From assembly GCA_013215375.1 (NCBI GenBank), contig JABSRB010000017.1, forward strand, positions 1-64,000: a DNA stretch of 64,000 nucleotides. The letters are read 5' to 3'. The position numbers were made by a program, and so were the translations under genes. Shown in pieces: positions 18,368-27,196 of the stretch; within the stretch, counting starts at the first letter, position 1, and each line of letters starts with the position of its first letter. The notes beneath the pieces are model-generated. The model was given only the letters and a program-made list of their open reading frames with translations. It made no database searches and had not been told where the DNA came from. The stretch is from Oceanospirillaceae bacterium. GTDB lineage: Bacteria > Pseudomonadota > Gammaproteobacteria > Pseudomonadales > Balneatricaceae.

Positions 18368-20029
18368 ATGAGTTTTTTTGGATTTTTTAACTTCGGTTCC
18401 TCTGAAAGTAATTGTGATATAAAAAACACTTCAGTTCCATGTGATGTGAAAAAATTAAAAGTAACAGAAAATATTTCTAATAAAACACTTGTATGCGATA
18501 GAGTCTTAAGAGATGAAGATGTAAAAGAATACCCAGTGCATCTACAAAAGCATTTGAAAGAATTTGATTTAGTTATAGAGCTGATGTCCGATTATGATAA
18601 AGGCTATGGAGTTATTAATCCAAAGAAGAAGGTAGAGCTTCAAATAGAAGCAGAGATAATTGGCCAATGTCCAGATAGTCAACATTTAAAAATAGAGCTA
18701 GATGGAGAGGGTAAATGCAGAGATTGGACTAACAGTCCTGTCCCTGTCATACCATTGCTTCCAAAAGCATCGATCAGTACTGGTGGGGCTGGTAAATGGT
18801 TAGCTCCTTATTGGGCTTTCGGCTCTGAAGGGGCAAATTTATATAAAATTCGCGCGTTATCATGCGGGGTCAGAGAAGAAGGTTCCTGTAATACAGAGCT
18901 AAGCGCCTTGGTTATCGTCTATCCAATCGATGTATATCAGTTGAAATTTTCATTACCTCCATTAGGTAAATGGTCTGGTAAAAGGAAAGGCTCCATCGAT
19001 ATAACCGGTACAACTACGAAGGAAAGAAGTTCAAGCTTTGAGCAGTTTGGAAAAATAAAATCTGAGGATTCGGAAATATCTAGGGCGAATTCCAAGATCG
19101 ATACTCAGCTATCAGAGATTAAAATAGGAAGAAGTGACGGAACAGGGTACAGCACGATTTCTGAAGCGACAGGTATAATAGAAGGAAATGTACATCATTC
19201 TGAAACTGAAACCTATCAAGACGGATCTTCTCTTCTGGGAGTTGCTAATACTTATGAAATCAAAGCATTTGATTCAACAGATAGTAATCAAGGCTTAAAA
19301 ATTACAAAAAAGATTAAAATAAAACCTGGAATATCTCTAAAAAAGAACGGTCAAGAGCTAAATATAACAAATGCAGCAAATGACATAATAAATGTGTATC
19401 AAAATATCATTGAAGGTATCGAAAAGCTAAAGAACTTTAGGCCTAGTATTGGCTGGTCATTTGATATTGAGTTAAAAATATTTGAAGGATCAATAGCAGG
19501 GGAATGGGGAAAAAAAGAGTCGGAATTAACAAAAACTGAACGATACATATCAGTTGAAGAGTATTATGAAATAAAAGCTGAGATAGTACTCTTTCACTTG
19601 AAAATTTTATTAATGATTGGCATCGACATTGTTGTGAAAAGTTGGGTAGGAACAAAGTTGTTGGAAGTTACTGCCAAGGTTGAAGGTGCTATAGAAGGTG
19701 GTATTACTTTAAATGATACCTTCCAGTCATTCGGAAATAAAAACTCAGTTAATATTGAAGCATTGTGTGCTGCTAAACTGGGAGTCTATGGTGTTGTTAA
19801 TTTAGCTGGCTATTATAACTATGCTTTGGGTGGCGAATTAAATGGTGGGTTTGATTTTAAAGGAGAATTTATAGTCGATAAATCTATTTACCCACAATTG
19901 AAAGGTGAGTTTTCAAGAAGAGAAACAACAATTAAAGGTTGGTTAAAAAAAGATGGGGTTGATGATAAACCATATAAATCAGTCTTATATGATAAAGGTA
20001 GCCTTTGGAAAGGAACGCTTCCAGGATAA
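18368..20029 (+). CDS. Unknown 553-aa protein, candidate T6SS cargo
   Basis: 553 aa and AT-rich. No known toxin motif was recognised. The N-terminal part (about 1-200) contains several cysteines and an aromatic/glycine-rich segment ending in KWLAPYWAFGSEGANLYKIRAL. The middle (about 210-350) is Ser/Thr/Gln-rich. Residues about 410-440 form the only strongly hydrophobic stretch (AEIVLFHLKILLMIGIDIVV). The last ~110 residues are Gly-rich alternating strands (KLGVYGVVNLAGYYNYALGG). Location behind a DUF4123 chaperone and a sigma-54 promoter, and just before a membrane protein, suggests an effector, possibly membrane-acting. This is inference from context. Confidence 0.75.
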   Translation: MSFFGFFNFGSSESNCDIKNTSVPCDVKKLKVTENISNKTLVCDRVLRDEDVKEYPVHLQKHLKEFDLVIELMSDYDKGYGVINPKKKVELQIEAEIIGQCPDSQHLKIELDGEGKCRDWTNSPVPVIPLLPKASISTGGAGKWLAPYWAFGSEGANLYKIRALSCGVREEGSCNTELSALVIVYPIDVYQLKFSLPPLGKWSGKRKGSIDITGTTTKERSSSFEQFGKIKSEDSEISRANSKIDTQLSEIKIGRSDGTGYSTISEATGIIEGNVHHSETETYQDGSSLLGVANTYEIKAFDSTDSNQGLKITKKIKIKPGISLKKNGQELNITNAANDIINVYQNIIEGIEKLKNFRPSIGWSFDIELKIFEGSIAGEWGKKESELTKTERYISVEEYYEIKAEIVLFHLKILLMIGIDIVVKSWVGTKLLEVTAKVEGAIEGGITLNDTFQSFGNKNSVNIEALCAAKLGVYGVVNLAGYYNYALGGELNGGFDFKGEFIVDKSIYPQLKGEFSRRETTIKGWLKKDGVDDKPYKSVLYDKGSLWKGTLPG

Positions 20030-20065
20030 TGATAAGCTACCAATCAGCTCTGAAAAGGAAAAATA

Positions 20066-20884
20066 ATGTCGAATAAAGTGTGGCATCTTGAATCAAAAGT
20101 TATTAACTGTAATTTAGAAATATTTATAAACGGTATTCCTATTTATTATCATAAAAAATCGTATGATCAATTGATATCAGTACCAATAAATCAATATATT
20201 GTTAATGGAAAAAACATAGTAGAAGTGATTGTAAATCCAGGAAAAACCCCCTCAGTATCTAAATTTAAAGGTACATGGAGCTCATTAGACAGTTATTTAG
20301 ACAAGGAAGTTGGCTTTGCTGTCCAAATAGTTGAGTATTCGGTAGGTCAGTATGTGGGATCTGGCGGAAATCAACAGGCAAGCTTAGTTCATATGTTCGA
20401 CAACACAAAATACATTGATGCTTCAGCTTTTGATACAGTATTTAATGTTAAAGATAGAATCAATGTATGGGGATGGCAATTAGCAGATAAGCTCCCTCCA
20501 GTATCGACGCAGATAGATAAAATACATTCAATTGTAGAATATATTCATAGTAAAATTTCTGCAAAAGATGCGTCTGCATATCTTGAAATTGCTGATAGAT
20601 ACTATAGTGATTACTATTTAGCTTATCCGGATCAGGAAGCTTCACCACAGCAGCAATTGAAGTACGCATTAGAAGTGTCTGGAAAAGATTGGGAATTCGA
20701 GTCTTTGAATAAAGATCTTTATGACTTCAGGCTCTGTGCTGATAATAGGTTAATACAGTTGTACCAAAATGACTGGCAAACTGTTATAAGAACAGTGCCT
20801 ACTGAAGAGAGCCATGGTGAATCAGCTTTTAAATTACCAATATTCATAGGTTTTTTAGATGGGCGCTGGCAAGTGTTACGCTAA
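20066..20884 (+). CDS. Unknown 272-aa protein, T6SS-associated
   Basis: 272 aa with no signal peptide. The N-terminal ~110 residues look like a beta-sandwich (WHLESKVINCNLEIFINGIPIY... then IVNGKNIVEVIVNPGK). The C-terminal half is helical and ends in GFLDGRWQVLR. AT-rich like its neighbours. It follows the 553-aa gene by 36 bp with an AAAAGGAAAAATA ribosome site. It could be an immunity or accessory protein for that gene; no family was recognised. Confidence 0.7.
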   Translation: MSNKVWHLESKVINCNLEIFINGIPIYYHKKSYDQLISVPINQYIVNGKNIVEVIVNPGKTPSVSKFKGTWSSLDSYLDKEVGFAVQIVEYSVGQYVGSGGNQQASLVHMFDNTKYIDASAFDTVFNVKDRINVWGWQLADKLPPVSTQIDKIHSIVEYIHSKISAKDASAYLEIADRYYSDYYLAYPDQEASPQQQLKYALEVSGKDWEFESLNKDLYDFRLCADNRLIQLYQNDWQTVIRTVPTEESHGESAFKLPIFIGFLDGRWQVLR

Positions 20885-20899
20885 TAATTTAGGAACCCT

Positions 20900-21430
20900 A
20901 TGAAAGTTAATTTTAATAGTACAACTGTTTGCTTCTTACTTTTAACTCTCGCTTTCTTTGGTGTTGGAGGTGTTTTAACTCTTCATTTGGACCATACTGC
21001 TGGGCCATTTGAAGTGGTGGAAGGCTCAATTCAAAGTATTGAACTGGTGGAAGTACCAGATATGGAAAATACAGAAAGTATGTATAAACCATATTATTGG
21101 TCGATAGATGTTCAGTATAAGTACAAAGTTTCTAGTAAAGAATATGTAAGTGAGAAATTTTGGTTAGTCGAAAGGCCACCAATATCCTATGATTACAAAG
21201 GCCAAATACCGCCCCCTGATCACTATCAAATGATAGTTGATGATTATAAAGCTAATAAATTGGTTAACGTTTATCACAAAGTTGATGACCATCAATCTGC
21301 TTATTTAGATATTCAAACACCAGATGAACTTCCAATGGTTAAAGATATACTGTTAGCGATAGGTGCATTCTTTTTTCTGATTACCCTGTACTTGTTTTTC
21401 AGGAAAGTGAAAGTTGCTACGCGTGACTAA
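20900..21430 (+). CDS. DUF3592-like membrane protein, candidate immunity protein
   Basis: 176 aa. Membrane segments lie at about residues 7-27 and 146-166, with a soluble region between that would face the periplasm. That region shows the DUF3592 layout: a VEG.I.S.E....... start, YKYKVSSKEYVSEKF, and a late VNVYHKVDDHQSAYLD segment. It is the last gene of the sigma-54 operon, 15 bp after the previous gene. A periplasm-facing membrane protein at the end of an effector operon is a common immunity arrangement, which is inferred here. Confidence 0.75.
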   Translation: MKVNFNSTTVCFLLLTLAFFGVGGVLTLHLDHTAGPFEVVEGSIQSIELVEVPDMENTESMYKPYYWSIDVQYKYKVSSKEYVSEKFWLVERPPISYDYKGQIPPPDHYQMIVDDYKANKLVNVYHKVDDHQSAYLDIQTPDELPMVKDILLAIGAFFFLITLYLFFRKVKVATRD

Positions 21431-21661
21431 GTTCTTTAGAGCAGACTCATATACACCGAAATTGTGTTGGCATTGAAACAATAGTTCACTTGATACATCG
21501 GGTGTATTGATCACTGGTAAAATTCCTTGTGTCAGATGATGCATTTCTGGTTAGGGAGACTAGTGTTGTAGTTAGATATATCGGTACAAGATTAAAGGAG
21601 CGTAGACGCTTTCTTCTGCTATATTCAGGTGATATATAGTTGATCTAGATGTGACCTCACC

Positions 21662-22285
21662 TCAATCCTTACCTACTAACAGTCTCTTTTCAGCCAGAGC
21701 TTGTTTAAAAATTTGCCAGGCAGATGATAAAAACAACGCCGCTAGCAGCATTGCTACCAGAAGGTCTGGCCATGGGGTGCCTGTAGCCCATACGCCAGAG
21801 GCTGCCAGTAGTACCACCAAATTTCCGATGGCGTCGTTGCGACTGCACAACCATACCGAGCGCACGTTAGCGTCTCCATCTTTGTAGTTACGCAGTAACA
21901 GCACACAGATGAGATTAGCGCTAAAGGCGGCTATCGCAACGCTGCCCATGATATAGGCCTCTGGAGCGTTAACTACAAACAGTCGATAGCCGGTTGAGGC
22001 GCTGACCCACAGTGCGATTAATAACAAACTGAAGCTCTTTACCATTGCCGCGTTGCTTCTGGTGGATACCGCTTTACCAATGACCCATAAACTGAGGCCA
22101 TAGGTGAGGGTGTCGGCTAAAAAGTCTAAAGCATCAGCCTGTAGTGCTTGGGACTGTGCGCCAATACCGGCACTCATCTCAACTGCAAACATCACTGCAT
22201 TAATCCCGATGATCCAATATAAAATACGTTTGTAAGCAACACTCATGCCATCAAAATTATGTTTTCCACCGCAACAAGCTGACAT
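21662..22285 (-). CDS. CDF family metal cation efflux transporter
   Basis: 207 aa with about six membrane segments and an N-terminal Cys-rich metal-binding start (MSACCGGKH). Cation diffusion facilitator layout: ADALDFLAD in helix 2 (D51, D54, D58) and RNDAIGN in helix 5 (D151, N155). These replace the HxxxD pairs of classical zinc CDFs, so the metal may differ from zinc. It lacks the long cytoplasmic C-terminal domain. It exports divalent metal from the cytoplasm. AGGAGT precedes the ATG. It is divergent from the MerR regulator and has a MerR-type promoter, so it is probably metal-induced. Confidence 0.9.
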   Translation of the reverse strand: MSACCGGKHNFDGMSVAYKRILYWIIGINAVMFAVEMSAGIGAQSQALQADALDFLADTLTYGLSLWVIGKAVSTRSNAAMVKSFSLLLIALWVSASTGYRLFVVNAPEAYIMGSVAIAAFSANLICVLLLRNYKDGDANVRSVWLCSRNDAIGNLVVLLAASGVWATGTPWPDLLVAMLLAALFLSSAWQIFKQALAEKRLLVGKD

Positions 22286-22315
22286 ATCTAACTCCTATAA
22301 ATGTTCAATAAGGTT

Positions 22316-22346
22316 ATAATAAAAGCTCTAGTCACTAGAGCTTCAA
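22316..22346 (-). promoter_or_regulatory. MerR-type metal-responsive promoter/operator
   Basis: Read on the minus strand: TTGAAG (-35), a 19-bp spacer, then TATTAT (-10). The spacer holds the dyad GCTCTAGTGACTAGAGC (22325-22341 on the plus strand, perfect 8-bp arms). The over-long 19-bp spacer with a central palindrome is the hallmark of promoters that MerR-family proteins untwist when metal binds. It would drive the CDF transporter. Confidence 0.88.
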
Positions 22347-22381
22347 GTTTTTTTTTACTATTTTAAACAGGAGGGTATCTG

Positions 22382-22771
22382 ATGAGTACTTTTAGTATTG
22401 GGCAGCTGTCAAAACTGACTAATTGCAAGATACCTACTATTCGTTACTACGAAGACATTGCGTTGTTGTCTCCCGCTTTTCGCAGTGAAGGTAATCAACG
22501 TCGTTATAAGAGCGAGCATTTAGTGAGACTGAAATTTATCCGTCACAGCCGTGATTTAGGATTTAACCTAAAAGAAATTAAGCAGCTGATTCATTTACAA
22601 ACATGCGCTAATCACTCCCCGCATGAAGCACATGGCATTGCACAGCATCATTTGGCACAAGTGCAGGAAAAAATAACTAAACTGCAGTCATTAGCCCGAG
22701 AATTAAGCGTTGTCATCAACAGCTGCCAGCAGGGAGATGCCATAAGGTGCCAAGTGTTGGACGCATTATAG
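22382..22771 (+). CDS. MerR family metal-responsive transcriptional regulator
   Basis: 129 aa. N-terminal winged HTH (FSIGQLSKLTNCKIPTIRYYEDIALLSP) and a dimerisation helix. Cysteines at 75, 115 and 123 fall where ZntR/CadR-type regulators have their metal ligands. It probably senses Zn, Cd or Pb and activates the divergent CDF gene through the 19-bp-spacer promoter. A strong AGGAGG ribosome site precedes the ATG. The exact metal cannot be read from sequence. Confidence 0.9.
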   Translation: MSTFSIGQLSKLTNCKIPTIRYYEDIALLSPAFRSEGNQRRYKSEHLVRLKFIRHSRDLGFNLKEIKQLIHLQTCANHSPHEAHGIAQHHLAQVQEKITKLQSLARELSVVINSCQQGDAIRCQVLDAL

Positions 22772-23040
22772 AGTAATGATCGTGGGTTGAGCCAAGCCCT
22801 CAGGTTTAACTGTCTAATATAAAGCCTAACCCACAGCGGTTACTTTTTATCCGTTATTCATACAAGATTCAAAAAAATAACTTATAATGAATAAAATTTA
22901 ATCGGTCTCAAGTAACGCAGTTGTCGTTAATAACGGTATATAGCTTTATTGATACATTTAGATCTTAGTCAAAGTTCAGTGGGTAATTAATCTCGTAAAG
23001 CCGCAATATGCTGTACTTATATTTGCAAAAGGACAGAGCC

Positions 23041-23841
23041 ATGAATGTCACATCACCAGGCCTAAACCCTGGACTTAGTAATTCTATAAACAATAGCGCA
23101 GCGCAAATCGCCAGTGGCAAAAAAGTTAACAGCGCCGCTGACTCACCCGCAGCCATTGCGCTTATCTCGCAGTTTAGCAGTCAAATTTTGGGTAATAATG
23201 CTGCGCATCGTAATGTAATGGATGGTGTATCCGCACTACAAGTGGCAGAGGGAGGCATCTCTGATATCACTGATAGTTTGCATCAGCTAAGAGAGTTAGG
23301 GCTACAAAGTGGTAATGGCACATTAAACGACAGTGACAGAGCTGCCATCCAAAAACAGGCTGAAGGTTTGTTAGCCGGTATTCAAGATGCCTTGGGCAAC
23401 AGCCAATTTAATAATACTTCTCTGTTGAATAATAGCGATGAGGTGACTTTGCAAACAGGCGCTAACGAAGGCCAGCAACAGGCATTACCGAGTTTCGATT
23501 TAACTGCAGAGTTTACCAATGTCGGATTATTTGATATCGATTTTACCACTGACAGCCTCAGCGATACTTTAGACAGTATTGATCAGGCCTTAGATATTAG
23601 CGACACTGCGAGTAGCGCTTTTGGCGCGGCACACAATAGATTAGAGAGTACTGCCGCTAGTTTAACTAGCGCTACTATTAACCAGTCGAGCAGTCGCTCG
23701 CAGATTGAAGATACTGACTACGCAGCAGCTGTTTCTGAACAGACTAAGCAATTAATAGCCAGAGAAGTAGAAATTGCGTTATTGGGTCAAGCCAATGCTA
23801 ATCGTGGTCAAGTTTTACAGTTATTGAATATGCCGGGCTAA
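23041..23841 (+). CDS. Short flagellin-like protein
   Basis: 266 aa from the ATG at 23041 (after AAAGGAC); the upstream in-frame ATG at 23008 lacks a ribosome site. It has the conserved flagellin N-terminal helix (NSAAQIASGKKVNSAADSPA then QVAEGGISDITDSLHQLRELGLQSGNG). The C-terminal helix is also present (AAAVSEQTKQLIAREVEIALLGQANANRGQVLQLLN). Only a short segment lies between, so the surface-exposed D2/D3 region is essentially absent. Exported through the flagellar type III apparatus if functional. It stands alone, with no flagellar genes nearby and no clear sigma-28 promoter. Confidence 0.85.
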   Translation: MNVTSPGLNPGLSNSINNSAAQIASGKKVNSAADSPAAIALISQFSSQILGNNAAHRNVMDGVSALQVAEGGISDITDSLHQLRELGLQSGNGTLNDSDRAAIQKQAEGLLAGIQDALGNSQFNNTSLLNNSDEVTLQTGANEGQQQALPSFDLTAEFTNVGLFDIDFTTDSLSDTLDSIDQALDISDTASSAFGAAHNRLESTAASLTSATINQSSSRSQIEDTDYAAAVSEQTKQLIAREVEIALLGQANANRGQVLQLLNMPG

Positions 23842-24630
23842 CAAGTTTGGCTTAAAATTATTGCTCTTCTATAAACTGTCAGCTATTGAGTAAGGTGATG
23901 TTTTGCATTTTACTCCATTCCCTATCGCCGGGTTTTATCCGCGCCTTAACCGACAGACGCTCTGATTCCCTAACCAAGGTTTTCCCTATCTGCATAATCA
24001 TCGGACGATTCCACCACACTTAATAAAAAGATCGTTTTTTATACATTTCCAATCTATATACTTAAAAACAAACTCCCGACTACTCGTTGTTATTATGAAG
24101 TTAATATTGCAGCGAATGGTATATTCTCTGTTATGCGCACTGCAAATTTAGCTTGTTAACACTTGTGTCATTCTAATATCTGTATGCTAGGCAACAGCAT
24201 GGCTGCTTGGTCTTCAACGTACTTTATTATAGAGAGCGGGTGCTACTTCTCTAGGGCATCGCCCACCGTGTTATAGAATAAAACGGTGTATAACTATAAG
24301 TTATAAAACACCCCGTATATGTCGCAGCATTTAAAACAGAGCTAAGTGTATTCAAGTGGCGTTCATGGAAGAGAATTAAGCGTTTAGTCCTCGCTGTTAC
24401 TCGTTATTTTTTAAGGCAAAAAAATGACTCACAAACAGATAGCAGAGTTTTACGCACTCGCTTATTTTGTGTAAGCTAATGAAATGAGTAGGGATAAGGA
24501 AAACATGGATAGCCCCTGCGCACACATTGATTGTGCCCCATCGATTTCAATGCGATACCCTGCAATTATGTATGTGAGTGATAGCTAAAATTAGCCATTA
24601 ATAAATGTAAGCAGTAAGGATAAAAGCAAA
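23842..24630 (+). other. 789-bp region without a recognisable gene
   Basis: No convincing ORF on either strand. It contains a possible 16-codon peptide ORF (24424-24474) and a small CACCGT/ACGGTG hairpin near 24269-24293. I looked for a c-di-GMP riboswitch upstream of the GGDEF gene and did not find one. An undetected small RNA is possible. Confidence 0.4.
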
Positions 24631-25596
24631 GTGATCAAAAGAACCCAGTCAGAAATCGTATTGCTTTCATTGAGCGCATTAACTGCTGTTACAATATTCC
24701 CTTTCATTTTCATACGCTTAGCTAATGGGCAGCCTACTGTTGCCTTCGTTAATACGCTAATTACAGCGGCTATGTTACTTTGTTTTAGCTATGTTTATAA
24801 AACCCGTAAGGTGAATGCCGCTAGAATTGTGATATCTGTTTTTGTGCTGGCTGCAGTGATATCCCAAGTTAAAATACAAGGGGTGATATCGATCTATTGG
24901 TTTTATCCAAGCATGATAATCGTGTATTACCTGAATTCAGAAAAGCGAGCTGTCATAATGTGTGGCATCTCGATGTTGATCATATTTTCATTACTCTACT
25001 CTCTGATTCCAATAGTCGATCTAACGGTTATTTTCGTGACATTATTGCTCACTAATATATTCTCGTTTATCATTTTTCGCTCTTACAACAAAACACAAAC
25101 TCAATTAGGGCTGCTCGCCACTACAGATCCACTGACCAAGGCCGGCAATCGCCGCGCTTTAGATCGTAACTTGTCAGAGCTGATTCTCAGTCAGAAGCGT
25201 GAAGAATATGTGATGTGTCTTATTTTATTAGATTTAGATCATTTTAAAAAAGTGAACGATCAAAACGGGCATGCAGTTGGCGATGAGATTTTGGTGGCTT
25301 TATCTAAACTCATTGTTAAAAATACTCGTGTACTTGATTCCTTTTACCGATATGGCGGTGAAGAGTTTATTATCATGCCGCTAAAAGTAGATTTATCAGC
25401 CGCGGGAGTTGTGGCTGAAAAATTGCGTAGCACTATCGAAACAAGCCAATACCCCGCTGATGTTAAAGTCACTATATCCCTAGGTGTCGCTGAATATCAG
25501 AGTGGCGAAACATCTGAAGAGTGGATATGCAGAGCGGACTCTGCACTTTATAAGGCTAAGAAGAGCGGCCGTAACAAGGTATGTCTAGCGGATTAA
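24631..25596 (+). CDS. Membrane diguanylate cyclase (GGDEF)
   Basis: 321 aa with a GTG start behind AAGGATAAAAG. About five to six membrane helices (residues ~8-150) form the sensor part. The GGDEF domain runs from ~165: DPLTKAGNRRALDR, LDLDHFKKVNDQNGHAVGDEIL, RYGGEEF (active) and ADSALYKAKKSGRNKV. An RVLD I-site stands five residues before GGEEF, so product inhibition by c-di-GMP is likely. It makes c-di-GMP from GTP. The stop overlaps the convergent thioesterase gene by 4 bp. Confidence 0.93.
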   Translation: MIKRTQSEIVLLSLSALTAVTIFPFIFIRLANGQPTVAFVNTLITAAMLLCFSYVYKTRKVNAARIVISVFVLAAVISQVKIQGVISIYWFYPSMIIVYYLNSEKRAVIMCGISMLIIFSLLYSLIPIVDLTVIFVTLLLTNIFSFIIFRSYNKTQTQLGLLATTDPLTKAGNRRALDRNLSELILSQKREEYVMCLILLDLDHFKKVNDQNGHAVGDEILVALSKLIVKNTRVLDSFYRYGGEEFIIMPLKVDLSAAGVVAEKLRSTIETSQYPADVKVTISLGVAEYQSGETSEEWICRADSALYKAKKSGRNKVCLAD

Positions 25597-25988
25597 TCTT
25601 CATAAAAATGGGCCTGTAACAAGGCTATTTGTGCCTCGGTTAATGGGATACTCTTTTTGTTTTCATGGCAAAAATGCACTAAGGTGGCAGTGCCACTGAC
25701 ACATTTACTCCCTTGCTGCCAACATTCTTGATACACATCAAAAGCACTATTACCGATCCGGCTAATGTAGGTTTTAATCTCCACGCTGGACCCGTAATGT
25801 GTCTCTCCATGAAAGTTGATGTTAAAACTAGCTAAAATCAATTTCCAATTGTTAACATCCATGTCAGGCGTAAAAAATCTAAACACTGGATCTCGGGAGG
25901 CTTCGAACCACATCGGCAATACCGTATTATTGATATGCCCTAATGCGTCTGTTTCAAGAAAACGCGGTTCAAAAGTATTTGAAAACAT
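25593..25988 (-). CDS. Acyl-CoA thioesterase, 4HBT hot-dog family (YbgC/FadM-like)
   Basis: 131 aa, usual length. The N-terminal motif RFLETDALGHINNTVLPMWFE contains the catalytic Asp (D14) of the 4-hydroxybenzoyl-CoA thioesterase class. The later YGSSVEIKTYISRIGNSAFDVYQE segment is typical of the hot-dog sheet. It hydrolyses an acyl-CoA thioester in the cytoplasm; the acyl group is unknown. Its 3' end overlaps the convergent GGDEF gene. Confidence 0.88.
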   Translation of the reverse strand: MFSNTFEPRFLETDALGHINNTVLPMWFEASRDPVFRFFTPDMDVNNWKLILASFNINFHGETHYGSSVEIKTYISRIGNSAFDVYQECWQQGSKCVSGTATLVHFCHENKKSIPLTEAQIALLQAHFYED

Positions 25989-26017
25989 ATTATTAACTCC
26001 ACTAAAAAAGGATTTTT

Positions 26018-26578
26018 ATGAATTGTTATAGCTGTGAAAGTTTTAGTCTAAAGCCCGTAAAACTCGATTATGGTTTACCTGCAAGAGAGTGTCATAAGTG
26101 TAAAGGTGTTCATATCGACTTATTGAGTTACCGTTCATGGCGTGAAGATTATGCAGGAAAACTAGAAACTGCTATGAAAAATACTACAGATACTAAGGTT
26201 GAGCAAGTTACTGCAACTGACAATAAAAAAGCGCTCATCTGCAAGCGATGTTCCAAATTCATGTTGAAATACAAAGTCTCAACTGAACATGATAATTTCG
26301 TAGATATCTGTACTAGCTGTGATGACGCATGGTTAGATGGTGGCGAATGGCAGCTATTAAAGCAGTTGCAACTTGCTGGGAAATTAACCCATATAACCAC
26401 AGAACCTTGGCAGCGTAATATCAGAGCAGAAGCTGTTGAGAAGACTTTTCAGCAGTCTTACCAAAGTAAACTTGGGGATGTTGATTTCAACAAACTGCAA
26501 GATATGTGCACTTGGATTGAGCAGCATCCCGAGAAACAAGAATTACTCAAATATATGCGGATCACCTTTGCGAATTAG
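26018..26578 (+). CDS. Zinc-ribbon (zf-TFIIB type) protein
   Basis: 186 aa. Two zinc ribbons are visible: CYSC...CHKC at the N-terminus and CKRC...CTSC at about residues 70-105. The second is followed by DDAWLDGGEW, the characteristic tail of bacterial zf-TFIIB domains. The C-terminal third is helical and of unknown role. No membrane segment. It starts 29 bp from the divergent thioesterase start. Function unknown; nucleic-acid or protein binding is usual for such ribbons. Confidence 0.8.
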   Translation: MNCYSCESFSLKPVKLDYGLPARECHKCKGVHIDLLSYRSWREDYAGKLETAMKNTTDTKVEQVTATDNKKALICKRCSKFMLKYKVSTEHDNFVDICTSCDDAWLDGGEWQLLKQLQLAGKLTHITTEPWQRNIRAEAVEKTFQQSYQSKLGDVDFNKLQDMCTWIEQHPEKQELLKYMRITFAN

Positions 26579-26842
26579 CACCATTTATACTGATAGTATC
26601 CTGTACACCCCGTAGGCTGGGTATCTAAGCGGCCAAATCTTTTGTCAGAAACTTGTAATGGACTAGCCATCCACTTCGCTTTCTTCCGCGGATCAGTGTT
26701 CCCTCTTTATGGGTATTGATGGTTAGTTATTCACAGAAAAAATCTGAAATTTATTCGCTACTCCCTAACTAACAGCCAGGGTGTTTAAGAAAAATAGCAG
26801 CTCAGTAATGGTTGTTTATTGCCACTGTACCGAGCGATATGT

Positions 26843-27196
26843 TTATGCCTCTTTACCTATTTGGCTGAAATATTTAGTAATGAGATTTATATTCAAAATA
26901 CAATAAATCAACATTAAAATGTAAAGTGCAGCGATCACTGACAACGTTTTAATCACCTCCACATCGAGCCAAGTTAGCATGCCGGTTGCGACGGTACCTA
27001 GCACCCAAGTTAGCCATACGGGTAAAGTAATTAAATAACATAATCGAACAAATTTTCTGAACGGCTTCAGTAGTATTTCCATGATGACAGCAAAAATAAG
27101 GATGCCGAAACAACAGATAAATACCAACAGAAAACTCGCATCTGGTTCATTGATAAAACCTTGTAAATGACTGTTTAATACCAAGCTAAATTCCAT
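26843..27196 (-). CDS. Small membrane protein in the GIDE-LemA operon
   Basis: 117 aa with about three hydrophobic helices (residues ~20-45, 52-75, 82-105). No family recognised. Its start overlaps the 3' end of lemA by 11 bp, so it is coupled to it and probably works with it at the inner membrane. Confidence 0.72.
   Translation of the reverse strand: MEFSLVLNSHLQGFINEPDASFLLVFICCFGILIFAVIMEILLKPFRKFVRLCYLITLPVWLTWVLGTVATGMLTWLDVEVIKTLSVIAALYILMLIYCILNINLITKYFSQIGKEA

Noticed and set aside
24200-24630. c-di-GMP riboswitch upstream of the GGDEF gene
   Set aside because: No GEMM-type conserved core or paired stems could be seen.
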